Origin: Nitratireductor aquibiodomus NL21 = JCM 21793
Lineage (GTDB): Bacteria; Pseudomonadota; Alphaproteobacteria; Rhizobiales; Rhizobiaceae
Reading direction: 5' to 3'
Assembly: GCF_000615975.1 (NCBI RefSeq)
Contig: NZ_BAMP01000008.1
Coordinates: forward strand, 18,040 to 82,039
DNA length: 64,000 nucleotides
A program made the position numbers and the translations under genes. The notes under the pieces are model-generated. The model made no database searches. It was given only the letters and a program-made list of their open reading frames with translations, and was not told where the DNA came from. Positions 19,421 to 28,968 of this stretch are shown piece by piece (the stretch's first letter is position 1; each line of letters starts with the position of its first letter).

Positions 19421-19445
19421 CCTGCCGGGACCTTCTCCCGACAGG
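19421..19445. repeat. Second GC hairpin of REP type
   Basis: CCTGCCGGGA (19421-19430) pairs with TCCCGACAGG (19436-19445) with one mismatch around a 5-nt loop. The flanks CCCCTTCC and GGGGAGCGGG extend the pairing imperfectly. It resembles rhizobial REP-like elements and lies 85 bases downstream of the preceding hairpin. Confidence 0.5.
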
Positions 19446-19592
19446 CGGGGAGCGGGAGGTCGTCGTCCCGGGCTTGCCCCTGGACCCATCGGCAGAATGC
19501 GTAGACGCTCGGCCCCGTCTTCATCCAGCCGCCCCCGCATTCCCGATCCCTCTTGACGCCATCCCGCAACCATGCGAGAAGCGGGCTCAATA

Positions 19593-19618
19593 TATCGATA
19601 AATCCGGATATTTCGATA
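19593..19618 (+). promoter_or_regulatory. Putative ArsR operator abutting the arsR start codon
   Basis: An imperfect 26-bp palindrome: outer TATCGA/TCGATA arms with a central ATCCGGAT. It ends at the base before the arsR ATG. ArsR sites are typically AT-rich imperfect dyads overlapping the promoter of their own operon. The position leaves no room for a ribosome-binding site, see findings. Confidence 0.6.
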
Positions 19619-19951
19619 ATGCAAAAAACCGAAGCCATATACGCGCTCGCCGCGCTCGGTCAGGAGACCCGGCTTGATGTGTTCCGCCTACTCGTTCAAG
19701 CCGGACCGCAGGGTCTGCCGGCGGGGGAGGTTGCGGCCAGACTGGGCGTTGTCCAGAACACCGCCTCCGCGCACCTGAAGGTTCTTTCACAGTCGGGCAT
19801 GATCCGCGCCGAGCGGGAAGGACGCATCATTCGCTACACGGCCGACATGACTGGCTTTCGCGATCTTCTCGCCTTCCTCCTTGAAGATTGCTGCAACGGA
19901 AACCCTGACCTGTGTCGCCCCGCCATCGAGGCTGCGACCTGTCACTGCTAG
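19619..19951 (+). CDS. arsR: ArsR-type As(III)-responsive repressor
   Basis: A 110-residue winged-helix repressor starting 'MQKTEAIYALAALGQETRLD', with HTH 'AGEVAARLGVVQNTASAHLK' (about 35-54). It lacks the classic ELCVC metal box in the recognition helix. Instead it has a C-terminal 'EDCCNGNPDLC' (Cys 91, 92, 99), resembling the C-terminal CC-x-C arsenite site known for Acidithiobacillus ferrooxidans ArsR, plus a terminal CHC. It heads an operon arsR-arsC-acr3-arsC with short gaps and probably represses it until arsenite binds. Homologues start at this ATG; an upstream in-frame TTG (19553) is unlikely. Confidence 0.9.
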   Translation: MQKTEAIYALAALGQETRLDVFRLLVQAGPQGLPAGEVAARLGVVQNTASAHLKVLSQSGMIRAEREGRIIRYTADMTGFRDLLAFLLEDCCNGNPDLCRPAIEAATCHC

Positions 19952-19963
19952 GAGGCCTGCGCC

Positions 19964-20473
19964 ATGAGTGATAAAACGTTCAATGTGCTTTTTCTGTGCA
20001 CCGGAAACTCGGCCCGCTCCATTCTTGCAGAAGCAATTTTGAATCGGGTTGGCACCCAGCGTTTCAAAGCTTTTTCGGCTGGCTCCCAGCCCAAGGGTTC
20101 GGTCCATCCATTCGCGCTGGAACTGCTCGAAAACATGAACCACGACATTTCCTTCGCCCGCTCGAAGGACTGGGCCGAATTCGCAACGCCCGACGCGCCC
20201 ACCCTCCATTTCGTCTTCACGCTTTGCGACAGCGCGGCCCAGGAAGCCTGTCCGGTCTGGCCCGGCCAGCCGATGACGGCGCACTGGGGGCTACCCGACC
20301 CGGCGGCGGTGACGGGCACCGGGGCCGAGAAGCATCTCGCTTTCGCCGACACCTATCGCATGCTCAACAACCGCATCTCAATATTTACGGCGCTGCCGCT
20401 CGCCTCGCTCGACCGGCTTTCCCTGCAGCGCCGTCTCGACGAGATCGGCCGTACGCCGGCCCATTCGCAATAG
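19964..20473 (+). CDS. arsC: Arsenate reductase, low-molecular-weight phosphatase type
   Basis: Reduces arsenate to arsenite using the LMW-protein-tyrosine-phosphatase fold. The P-loop '[15 protein letters not shown]' (CX5R, Cys about 12) is at the N-terminus, and the general-acid Asp lies in the 'WGLPDPAA' segment. The 169-residue length is longer than the ~130-residue thioredoxin-linked pI258 type, and the family is common beside acr3 in Rhizobiales. It lies 12 bases after arsR and 10 before acr3. Whether the reductant is thioredoxin or glutaredoxin cannot be told from sequence. Confidence 0.88.
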   Translation: MSDKTFNVLFLCTGNSARSILAEAILNRVGTQRFKAFSAGSQPKGSVHPFALELLENMNHDISFARSKDWAEFATPDAPTLHFVFTLCDSAAQEACPVWPGQPMTAHWGLPDPAAVTGTGAEKHLAFADTYRMLNNRISIFTALPLASLDRLSLQRRLDEIGRTPAHSQ

Positions 20474-20483
20474 GATCCATTTG

Positions 20484-21563
<1,080 letters not shown>

Positions 21564-21574
21564 GCGAGACAATC

Positions 21575-21973
21575 ATGACCGTCACCATCTATCACAATCC
21601 GAAATGCGGCACCTCGCGCAATGTGCTGGCCATGCTCCGCGAAGCCGGTGAAGAACCGCAGGTGATCGAATATCTCAAGACCCCGCCCGGCCGCGAAAAA
21701 CTGGTGTCGCTGATCGCCGCCATGGGCGTGTCGCCCCGCGCGATCCTGCGCCAGAAGGGCACGCCTTATGACGAGCTGGGCCTTGGCGAAGACAAATGGA
21801 GCGATGACGAGCTGATCGACTTCATGGTCGAGCACCCGATCCTGATGAACCGCCCCATCGTGGAGACACCGCTCGGCACGAAACTCTGCCGCCCGTCCGA
21901 GACCGTGCTGGAGCTCCTGCCGGAAGACGCGGTGAAAGCTTTCACCAAGGAAGACGGCGAAGTGGTGCGGTAG
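21575..21973 (+). CDS. arsC: Arsenate reductase, glutaredoxin-dependent ArsC type
   Basis: A 132-residue ArsC of the R773 plasmid type, unrelated in fold to the first arsenate reductase in this operon. It has the catalytic Cys in 'NPKCGTSRNVL' (about residue 10) and the three substrate-binding arginines in 'ILRQKG', 'LMNRPIV' and 'LCRPSE'. Length and residues match the family. It starts 11 bases after acr3 and ends the core ars operon. Two different arsenate reductase types in one operon is notable though not unknown. Confidence 0.92.
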   Translation: MTVTIYHNPKCGTSRNVLAMLREAGEEPQVIEYLKTPPGREKLVSLIAAMGVSPRAILRQKGTPYDELGLGEDKWSDDELIDFMVEHPILMNRPIVETPLGTKLCRPSETVLELLPEDAVKAFTKEDGEVVR

Positions 21974-22008
21974 CAGGCTGCGACGTGATCGCGCGTTGAC
22001 TTCAGCTC

Positions 22009-22033
22009 CGGGCCGGTTGAGAGTTCCGGCCCG
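22009..22033 (+). promoter_or_regulatory. GC hairpin overlapping the MFS start codon
   Basis: A perfect 8-bp stem, CGGGCCGG (22009-22016) and CCGGCCCG (22026-22033), with a 9-nt loop. The last stem base is the G of the GTG start of the next gene. There is no T tract, so it is not a standard terminator, but it could stall transcription at the end of the ars operon or hide the start codon. Confidence 0.5.
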
Positions 22034-23427
22034 TGAGCACGGATCGCAAGACACCGCCGCCGGCCATCCCCGCGCGGATATGGAAGATCGCCGCCCTCAC
22101 CGGCGCCGGCGCGTTCATGGCGATGCTCGATTCCACGGTCGTCAATCTCGCCCTCGAAACGATACGGGAAGATCTCACCACCACGCTGCCTCTGATCCAG
22201 TGGATTGCCACTGGGTATCTGGTCGCGCTGGCAATCTCCCTTCCTGCCGCCGCCTGGCTCGGAAACCGTTTCGGCTATGGCCGCCTGTGGGCGTTCGGCC
22301 TTGCGGGGTTTACGGGAGCATCGGTGCTCTGCGCCATCGCGCCCGGGCCGTGGTCGCTGATCGCGGCCCGCTTCCTTCAGGGGCTGGCCGGTGGACTCAT
22401 GGTGCCGGCGGGACAGGCGATCATCGGCGCGACCGCAGGTCCCAGGCAGCTTGGCCGAATCATGGGCGCGCTTGGGCTTGTCGTTGCACTGGGGCCGGCC
22501 ATCGGCCCGGCAATTGGCGGACTCCTGCTCGATCATGCGTCATGGCGCTGGTTGTTCTGGATCAACGTTCCGGTCGGCGTTGCGGCTCTTCTTCTCGCAA
22601 AGGGCCTTGTTCCAGCCGGCGACCGGGACGAGACGCGGCGTCTCGATATTGCGGGTCTGCTTCTGCTTGGTGCCGGGCTGCCGCTCTTCCTCTATGGCGC
22701 GACCGAATTCGGTGCCGAAGGCCTCACACGCACCAACCTAGTCTGCTTCATCGCCGGCCTCGTCCTCGTCGCCGGTTTCGTTGCAAACACCACACGTGCG
22801 CGGCCACCGCTTATCGACCTTACGCTTCTTCGGCGGCCGATTTTTTCTACAGCCACGCTCACAACCAGCCTGACCGGTGCCAACATGTATGGCGGGCTCC
22901 TGCTTCTGCCGCTCTACCTTCAGGTGATCGCGGCCCGCGACACGGTGGAGACCGGATTTCTGCTTTTGGCCATGGGGCTCGGCAGCGCTCTGGCCCTGCC
23001 GGTCGGCGGCGCGCTGACTGACCGTTTCGGTGCCGGTCGGGTAACGCTCGTCGGCGCACTTGCGCTCCTCTTGAGCACCTTGCCCTTCCTTCTGCCCACG
23101 CCGCTCCCGGCCCTGTGGCTGGCACCGCTTCTCGTTGTCAGGGGCATCGGCATGGCGCTTGGCCAGATGCCGGCCATGACGGCTGCCTACGCCGCCGCGC
23201 ATAAAGAGGAAATGGGCGATGCGGCAACGCTGGTGAACATCGTTCAGCGTGTCGGCGGCGCAATCGGTGCTGTCCTGATCGTCGTCCTTCTCGCCCATGC
23301 GGATGGTGCCGGGGGGTATTTCAATGCGTTCGTGACGCTCTCGATCATCTCGGCGCTCACCATGCTCCTCGCTTTGGTCATGATGCGCCTGACCGCGCGG
23401 GACCAGCACGAAGCCACTGCCGGATGA
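22033..23427 (+). CDS. DHA2-type MFS efflux transporter
   Basis: A 464-residue exporter. The motif 'LDSTVVNLALETIREDL' in the first helix and 'QWIATGYLVALAISLPAAAW' in the second are typical of the EmrB/QacA drug:H+ antiporter group. Motif C-like 'GPAIGPAIGGLL' is also present. The likely start is GTG 22033, which gives a short cytoplasmic N-terminus before helix 1; no clear Shine-Dalgarno precedes it. It follows the ars operon by 59 bp on the same strand, but whether it is co-expressed or handles arsenicals is unknown. Confidence 0.85.
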   Translation: MSTDRKTPPPAIPARIWKIAALTGAGAFMAMLDSTVVNLALETIREDLTTTLPLIQWIATGYLVALAISLPAAAWLGNRFGYGRLWAFGLAGFTGASVLCAIAPGPWSLIAARFLQGLAGGLMVPAGQAIIGATAGPRQLGRIMGALGLVVALGPAIGPAIGGLLLDHASWRWLFWINVPVGVAALLLAKGLVPAGDRDETRRLDIAGLLLLGAGLPLFLYGATEFGAEGLTRTNLVCFIAGLVLVAGFVANTTRARPPLIDLTLLRRPIFSTATLTTSLTGANMYGGLLLLPLYLQVIAARDTVETGFLLLAMGLGSALALPVGGALTDRFGAGRVTLVGALALLLSTLPFLLPTPLPALWLAPLLVVRGIGMALGQMPAMTAAYAAAHKEEMGDAATLVNIVQRVGGAIGAVLIVVLLAHADGAGGYFNAFVTLSIISALTMLLALVMMRLTARDQHEATAG

Positions 23428-23587
23428 GCGTTCGAAGTGAGCGGAATTTATTTCACCACGCTGTACATTTGCCTCCGACACGCGTAGTAGGGCGCAAAAG
23501 CGTTGGCGAAATGGCCGCGCTGCGCGCCCTCCAGACCATCTGCCACAGACGATCTCACAAAGCGCGCTCATTTCCGAAAGAAGATGA

Positions 23588-25392
23588 ATGACCGAGTTCG
23601 AAGGCATTGTGCCAGCGCTTGGCCGGGCGTTGGACAAGCGCGGCTATACCGAATTGACCCAGGTACAGAAGGCCGTTCTGGAGCTGGAACCCGCGGGCGC
23701 CGATGCGCTCGTTTCCGCGCAGACCGGTTCCGGCAAGACCGTTGCCTTCGGCATCGCGCTGGCGCCGAGCCTGCTTGATGGCGAGGAGCGTTTTGATCGT
23801 GCTGCCGCCCCGCTGGGCCTTGCTGTCGCACCGACGCGTGAACTGGCACTCCAGGTCAAGCGCGAGCTCGAATGGCTCTATGCCGAGACCGGCGCCGTGA
23901 TCGCGTCCTGTGTCGGCGGCATGGACATCCGCACTGAGCGCCGCGCGCTTGAGCGCGGTGCGCATATCGTCGTCGGCACACCCGGCCGCCTGTGCGACCA
24001 CATCCGCCGCAACGCGCTCGACATGTCGGACCTGCGCGCTGTCGTGCTGGACGAGGCCGATGAGATGCTCGATCTCGGCTTCCGCGAGGATCTAGAGTTC
24101 ATTCTGGATGCCGCACCCGCCGAGCGCCGCACGCTGATGTTTTCGGCGACTGTCTCGCGCACCATCGCCAATCTGGCGAAGAATTATCAGCGCGATGCAG
24201 TCCGCATCACAACGGCTGCCGAGCAGAAGCAGCACGGCGATATCGAGTATCGCGCTTCCTCGCCATTCCGCAGGAGCGCGAAAACGCCATCATCAACGCG
24301 CTGCGCTACCATGAGGCGCGCAATGCGCTGGTGTTCTGCAACACGCGCGCCACCGTCAACCATCTGACCGCGCGGTTCAACAATCGCGGCTTCTCGGTCG
24401 TAGCCCTCTCGGGCGAGCTCAGCCAGAGCGAGCGCACCCATGCGCTTCAGGCCATGCGCGACGGGCGCGCCCGTGTCTGTGTCGCGACCGATGTTGCAGC
24501 CCGCGGCATCGACCTGCCCAATCTTGAACTCGTGGTTCACGCGGATCTGCCAACCAACGCCGAAACGCTTCTGCACCGCTCTGGCCGCACCGGGCGGGCA
24601 GGGCGCAAGGGTGTCAGCGCGCTCATCGTCGCGCCCAATGGTCGCCGCCGGGCCGAGCGCCTTCTGCGCGATGCCAAGGTGCGGCTTGAGTGGACCAGCC
24701 CGCCTTCCGCCGACGAGGTTCTTCAGCGTGATGACGAACGCCTGATGGCCGACCCGCATCTCGAAGATCCCATTCAGGAAAACGAGGCAGACTTCGTCAA
24801 AGCGCTTCTTGAGAAGCACGGGGCCGAGCAGATCGCGGCGGCCTTTGTCAGGCTTCACCGCGCAAAGCTCTCCGCGCCGGAGGATGTCACGGAAGTGACC
24901 ATCCAGGACGGTGGCGGCATGCGCGAGGAACGCGCGCCGCGCCGTGAGGAATTCGACGAGAGCGTCTGGTTCTCCCTGTCGGTTGGCCGCAAGCAGAATG
25001 CCGAGCCGCGCTGGCTCATCCCGCTTCTGTGCCGTGCCGGCGATATCACCAAGCGCGAGATCGGCGCTATCAAAATGCAGCAGGACGAGACCTTCGTTCA
25101 GCTCGATGCCGCCTGTGTCGACCGCTTCCTTGCGGCCATCGGCCCGCAGGCCGTTCTAGAGCGCAGCATCCGGGTCGTGCAATTGGACGGAGCGCCTGAA
25201 TTCGCAGCGCGCGGCAGCGGGCCGAAACCCTTCGCCGGCAAGCGCAGGCCGGCCGGCAAGCCGCATCGCAAGGGCGGCGAATGGCGCGACGATGCCAAGC
25301 CCTGGGCGAAGAAAGACGGCAAACCCGGCAAGCCGAAATTCGCCAAGCCCGCAGGCGGCAAGAAGAAGCCCGCCCGCAGGCCCAAGGACTAG
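23588..25392 (+). pseudogene. DEAD-box ATP-dependent RNA helicase, split by a one-base frameshift
   Basis: Two frames together encode one DbpA/DeaD-like helicase. Part 1 has the Q-motif region, 'AQTGSGKT' (motif I), 'PTRELALQ' (Ia), 'GTPGRLCDH' (Ib), 'VLDEADEMLDLGF' (II) and 'MFSATVS' (III). Part 2 continues with 'LVFCNTRATVNHL' (IV), 'VATDVAARGIDLPNLELVVH' (V) and 'HRSGRTGRAGRKG' (VI), a DbpA-type RNA-binding domain and a Lys/Gly/Pro-rich tail. The frame changes near 24255-24258; adding one base restores a 601-residue protein. All motifs are intact, so this is probably a sequencing deletion and not decay. It would act in ribosome assembly or cold-stress RNA remodelling. Confidence 0.88.
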
Positions 25393-25476
25393 TCGTTTCT
25401 GGGAGCTTGTCGCTCTCCCTTCGCATGCCCAAATCAGCCATCTGAATCCGGTTGAATATGGGCATGAGGGACTGCG

Positions 25477-26226
25477 ATGAGTGGACTTGAGGGCAAGATT
25501 GTCGTGGTTACGGGTGCTGGTCGCGGGCTAGGTGCGGCCTTTGCCACGAGCCTCGCCATGGCCGGGTGCCGCTTAATCCTTTGCGGGAGACGCATGGGTG
25601 ATCTCGAGACGGTTGGTCGCGCCGTGACCCGGCTGTCCGGGCATCACCCCGACCTCGTAACCCTCGACCTGGCGGACGCACCGAGCGTGCGGGATGCCGT
25701 AAAGCAGATTGAAGCGCGCCTGTCTCATGTCGACATCCTGATCAACAACGCGGCCATGTGGCTTGAAAGCAGCACGGAGCCTTATGAGGATAAGGCCGTG
25801 CTACAGGTGATCAACTCTGCCATAGCCGGAACTTTCCTGTTCACCCAGGGCCTACGTTCCCTGATGGAAGCATCCGAAGCACCGGACGTTGTGACCATCG
25901 GTTCCATAAGCGGCCTCCCGAATGCGGCATTGCAGTCGGTCTCCGTGCCGTTCTACGCCGCCAAGCACGGTCAGACAGCGCTGGCCGAAGGCCTCCGGCA
26001 GACCTTCGCGGGCACGGACTTTCGCTCGATCCTCGTCAATCCCCCCTATCTCGATGATGTCCAGCCAGACCACCCCGACTGGAAGGCCGCCGGTCAAAGG
26101 CAGAAAGGGCAGAGGGGGACTGGCCGCGATGTGATTGAAGCCGTGATTTTTGCGCTCACCAGACCCAGGCATGTCTCCCTGACCATCGACATCGATGCCG
26201 ACGAGGGCGGCCTGCACCCGCGCTGA
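25477..26226 (+). CDS. SDR family NAD(P)-dependent oxidoreductase
   Basis: A 249-residue short-chain dehydrogenase with the cofactor motif 'TGAGRGLGAAFA' (residues 13-24), 'LINNAAMW', and the catalytic Ser in 'TIGSISG' followed by 'FYAAKHG' (Tyr-x-x-x-Lys). The C-terminal 'VNPPYLDD' replaces the usual PG segment. The substrate is unknown. It lies alone between the helicase and the SulP gene on the same strand. Confidence 0.83.
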   Translation: MSGLEGKIVVVTGAGRGLGAAFATSLAMAGCRLILCGRRMGDLETVGRAVTRLSGHHPDLVTLDLADAPSVRDAVKQIEARLSHVDILINNAAMWLESSTEPYEDKAVLQVINSAIAGTFLFTQGLRSLMEASEAPDVVTIGSISGLPNAALQSVSVPFYAAKHGQTALAEGLRQTFAGTDFRSILVNPPYLDDVQPDHPDWKAAGQRQKGQRGTGRDVIEAVIFALTRPRHVSLTIDIDADEGGLHPR

Positions 26227-26410
26227 CCATTCGAATGGGCGAAGGGCTGTGCGCACGTGTTGCGCTGCAGCATCATCCGGGTTAAACACCGCGCATCCGC
26301 TTAGGACCCGGTGAAACTCCGGGTGGCTCTGCCGGCCGCTGATCCGCCGGCGCAACCTCGATCGTTTCTGTCTTTCCCGGCCGCAGAAGCCTGTCGGCGG
26401 TTGGGAGGTC

Positions 26411-27913
26411 ATGTCTCCTGAAGGTTCCATGTTCTCGCTTTCCCATTACCGTGACGAATGGTTCGGCAATATTCGCGCCGATCTCCTTTCCGGCCTCGTG
26501 GTCGCGCTTGCGCTCATCCCCGAAGCCATCGCCTTTTCCATCATTGCCGGTGTCGATCCCAAGGTCGGGCTCTACGCCTCCTTCTCCATCGCGGTCATCA
26601 CGGCCATCGCCGGTGGCCGGCCGGGCATGATCTCGGCGGCGACAGCCGCCACCGCCGTGCTCATGGTCACACTGGTGAAGGAGCATGGGCTGCAATATCT
26701 GCTCGCCGCCACGGTGCTGGCCGGCCTGTTGCAGATCGGGGCAGGCCTCCTGAAGCTCGGCCATTTGATGCGTTTCGTATCGCGCTCGGTCATGACAGGC
26801 TTCGTTAACGCTCTGGCGATCCTGATCTTCATGGCGCAGCTGCCCGAGCTGATCGGTGTGCCGAACCTCACCTATGTGATGGTCGCCGCAGGCCTTGCCA
26901 TCATCTATCTGTTTCCGCGTCTGACCAAGGCGATTCCGTCGCCGCTCATCTGCATCATCGTGCTCACCACGGTGTCCATCGCCTTCGGCCTCGATGTGCG
27001 CACGGTGGGCGACATGGGCGAGCTTCCCTCCACCTTCCCGGTCTTCCTCATTCCGGACATTCCGCTCAATCTGGAAACGCTCCAGATCATCCTGCCCTAT
27101 TCGGCGGCGGTGGCAGCGGTTGGCCTTCTGGAATCGCTCATGACCGCCTCGCTGGTGGACGAGCTCACCGACACGCAGAGCAACAAGAACCAGGAATGCA
27201 TCGGCCAGGGCCTTGCCAACACGGCAACTGGCTTTATCGGCGGCATGGCCGGCTGCGCCATGATCGGCCAGTCGATGATCAATGTGAAATCCGGCGGTCG
27301 CGGGCGTCTTTCCTGCTTTGTCGCCGGTGTCTTTCTTCTGTTCATGATCGTGCTTCTGGGCGACTGGGTGCGGCAGATCCCGATGCCCGCACTTGTCGCC
27401 ATCATGATCATGGTCTCGATCGGCACCTTCTCATGGTCGTCGATCAAGAACCTGCGCGAGCATCCGCTGTCGTCCTCCGTGGTCATGCTGGCCACGGTCG
27501 TCTGTGTGGTGGCAACCCACAATCTCGCCATCGGCGTGCTGGTTGGCGTGCTTCTCTCCGGCATCTTTTTCGCGGGCAAGATCGCTCAGATCTTCCGCGT
27601 CACCTCCACCCTGTCGGACGATGGGCGCGAGCGCACCTACCGCGTGGAGGGACAGCTCTTTTTCGCCTCGGTTGAAGACTTCAACGCTGCCTTCGACTTC
27701 AAGGAAGGGCTGGACAAGGTCACCATCGATGTTTCGCGCGCGCATATCTGGGACATTTCCAGTGTTGGCGCACTGGACATGATCGTGCTCAAATTCCGCC
27801 GCGACGGTGCCGAGGTGGAAATCATCGGCATGAACGAGGCCAGCGAAACGATCGTCGACAAGCTTGGCATTCACGACAAGCCGGGCGCACTTGAAAAGCT
27901 GATGGGCCACTAG
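26411..27913 (+). CDS. SulP family inorganic anion transporter with STAS domain
   Basis: A 500-residue SLC26/SulP membrane protein. The signature region '[20 protein letters not shown]' follows the start, about 11-14 helices are visible, and a C-terminal cytoplasmic STAS domain ('[20 protein letters not shown]', about 437-456) is present. Members move sulfate, bicarbonate, nitrate or other anions; the substrate cannot be decided. GGAGG lies 2 nt before ATG 26411; a second ATG at 26429 has AAGG 4 nt upstream, so the start is ambiguous by six residues. It may be co-regulated with the universal stress protein downstream, though a terminator-like hairpin separates them. Confidence 0.9.
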   Translation: MSPEGSMFSLSHYRDEWFGNIRADLLSGLVVALALIPEAIAFSIIAGVDPKVGLYASFSIAVITAIAGGRPGMISAATAATAVLMVTLVKEHGLQYLLAATVLAGLLQIGAGLLKLGHLMRFVSRSVMTGFVNALAILIFMAQLPELIGVPNLTYVMVAAGLAIIYLFPRLTKAIPSPLICIIVLTTVSIAFGLDVRTVGDMGELPSTFPVFLIPDIPLNLETLQIILPYSAAVAAVGLLESLMTASLVDELTDTQSNKNQECIGQGLANTATGFIGGMAGCAMIGQSMINVKSGGRGRLSCFVAGVFLLFMIVLLGDWVRQIPMPALVAIMIMVSIGTFSWSSIKNLREHPLSSSVVMLATVVCVVATHNLAIGVLVGVLLSGIFFAGKIAQIFRVTSTLSDDGRERTYRVEGQLFFASVEDFNAAFDFKEGLDKVTIDVSRAHIWDISSVGALDMIVLKFRRDGAEVEIIGMNEASETIVDKLGIHDKPGALEKLMGH

Positions 27914-27959
27914 ATCGCCGTGCGTCCTTTCGGACGCACAAGGGACGATCTAGTTTTTT
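27910..27959 (+). terminator. Nested hairpin terminator after the SulP gene
   Basis: The inner stem GTGCGTCC/GGACGCAC (27920-27939) sits inside an outer stem CTAGATCG (27910-27917)/CGATCTAG (27946-27953), followed directly by T6. The outer arm includes the SulP stop codon. Confidence 0.8.
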
Positions 27960-27960
27960 A

Positions 27961-28011
27961 ATTGAGCATCGGTATCGCCGAAAACCGGATTCAACTTTTC
28001 GGCCCGATGCT
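27961..28011 (+). repeat. Palindromic dispersed repeat, copy B
   Basis: It has outer arms AGCATCGG and CCGATGCT and an inner stem CCGAAAA/TTTTCGG. It matches copy A (14174-14225, opposite orientation) over its whole length with a few differences, including the flanking ATTG. It lies between the SulP terminator and the universal stress gene. Confidence 0.7.
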
Positions 28012-28024
28012 ACAGGGGAAATAG

Positions 28025-28879
28025 ATGTCAAAGATCACCGCATTCATCGACGGCTCCATCTATTCGCAGAGCGTCTGCGAACACGCAGCATGGATCGCCG
28101 GCAGGCTTGAAGCATCCGTGGAGCTTCTCCACGTCCTTGGTCGCCGTGAGACGGGCAGCGCCCCGTCCGATCTCTCCGGCAACATCGCGCTTGGCGCGCG
28201 GTCATCGCTCCTTAAGGAGCTTTCCGAGCTTGACGAGCAACGCGCGCGCCTTGCCATGAAGCGCGGCCGTGCCATCCTCGAAGATGGCGAGGCTGCCGTG
28301 CGTGCCGCCGGTATCGAAAAGGTCTCTGGCCGCATTCGCCATGGCGATGTGGTGGAGACGGTGGCCGAAGTGGAGGAAGATTCCGATCTTCTGGTGATCG
28401 GCAAGCGCGGCGAGGCGGCGGATTTTGCAAAACTGCATCTCGGCTCAAATCTTGAGCGTGTGGTGCGGTCGAGCCACCGCCCGGTCTTCGTCGCCAACCG
28501 CGCTTTCAAGCCGATCGACAAGGTGCTTGTCGCCTATGACGGGGGCGCAAGCAGCATGAAGGCGGTGGATGCCATGGCGCGCTCGCCGCTCTTTGCCGGC
28601 CTCGCCGTCAAGCTTCTCACGGTTGGAAGCGACACCAGCGAGGCGCGCAACCGGCTTGCCGATGCAGAAGCCGTGTTGCGGGGCGGTGGCATCGAAGCGA
28701 CAAGCGAAGTGCTGCCCGGTCAGCCTGAAACGGTCATCTCCGAGCGTGTCGAGAGCGAGAATTTCGGTCTGCTCGTCATGGGCGCCTATGGCCACTCGCG
28801 CATTCGCAGCCTGATCATCGGCTCGACCACCGAGACGATGCTGCGCTCCTGCAAGATACCGGTCATGCTCTTCCGCTAA
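28025..28879 (+). CDS. Universal stress protein with tandem UspA domains
   Basis: A 284-residue cytoplasmic protein made of two UspA folds. The C-terminal half has the ATP-binding pattern 'GAYGHSRIRSLIIGSTTE' (G-2x-G-9x-G-S/T); the first half keeps a similar 'GKRGEAADFAKLHLGS'. Tandem-domain members act as pseudo-dimers. It lies between a SulP anion transporter and a PPi-type phosphofructokinase, all on the same strand, with 89 bp to the latter. Universal stress proteins near SulP and metabolic genes often accompany low-oxygen or stationary-phase programmes, but that link is inference here. Confidence 0.9.
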   Translation: MSKITAFIDGSIYSQSVCEHAAWIAGRLEASVELLHVLGRRETGSAPSDLSGNIALGARSSLLKELSELDEQRARLAMKRGRAILEDGEAAVRAAGIEKVSGRIRHGDVVETVAEVEEDSDLLVIGKRGEAADFAKLHLGSNLERVVRSSHRPVFVANRAFKPIDKVLVAYDGGASSMKAVDAMARSPLFAGLAVKLLTVGSDTSEARNRLADAEAVLRGGGIEATSEVLPGQPETVISERVESENFGLLVMGAYGHSRIRSLIIGSTTETMLRSCKIPVMLFR

Positions 28880-28968
28880 TCTTTCATGCTGGCATGACAG
28901 CTCTTTCCAGCCCCGCATTCGCCATGCCATGAATGGCAAAATCGCATTGCAAGGAAAGAGCGCGAGCC

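Larger units (their letters stand above)
18980..19592. other. Intergenic region with REP-like repeats, no supported gene
   Basis: About 600 bases between divergent pyc and arsR. I find no frame with protein-like sequence or a good ribosome-binding site. It contains at least two GC-rich hairpins of the kind dispersed in rhizobial genomes (CTCCCC/GGGGAG at 19318-19335; an imperfect 10-bp stem at 19421-19445 within a larger CCCCTTCCCC/GGGGAGCGGG context). The pyc promoter should lie in the first 150 bases; base composition does not mark it clearly. Confidence 0.5.

Noticed and set aside
19113..19556. Possible 147-residue gene between pyc and arsR
   Set aside because: Arg/Ser/Pro-rich with no hydrophobic core, no ribosome-binding site, and overlaps REP-like hairpins.
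24240..24370. Programmed -1/+1 frameshifting in the helicase gene
   Set aside because: No slippery heptamer or downstream structure is evident, and the same lesion type recurs in unrelated genes nearby.
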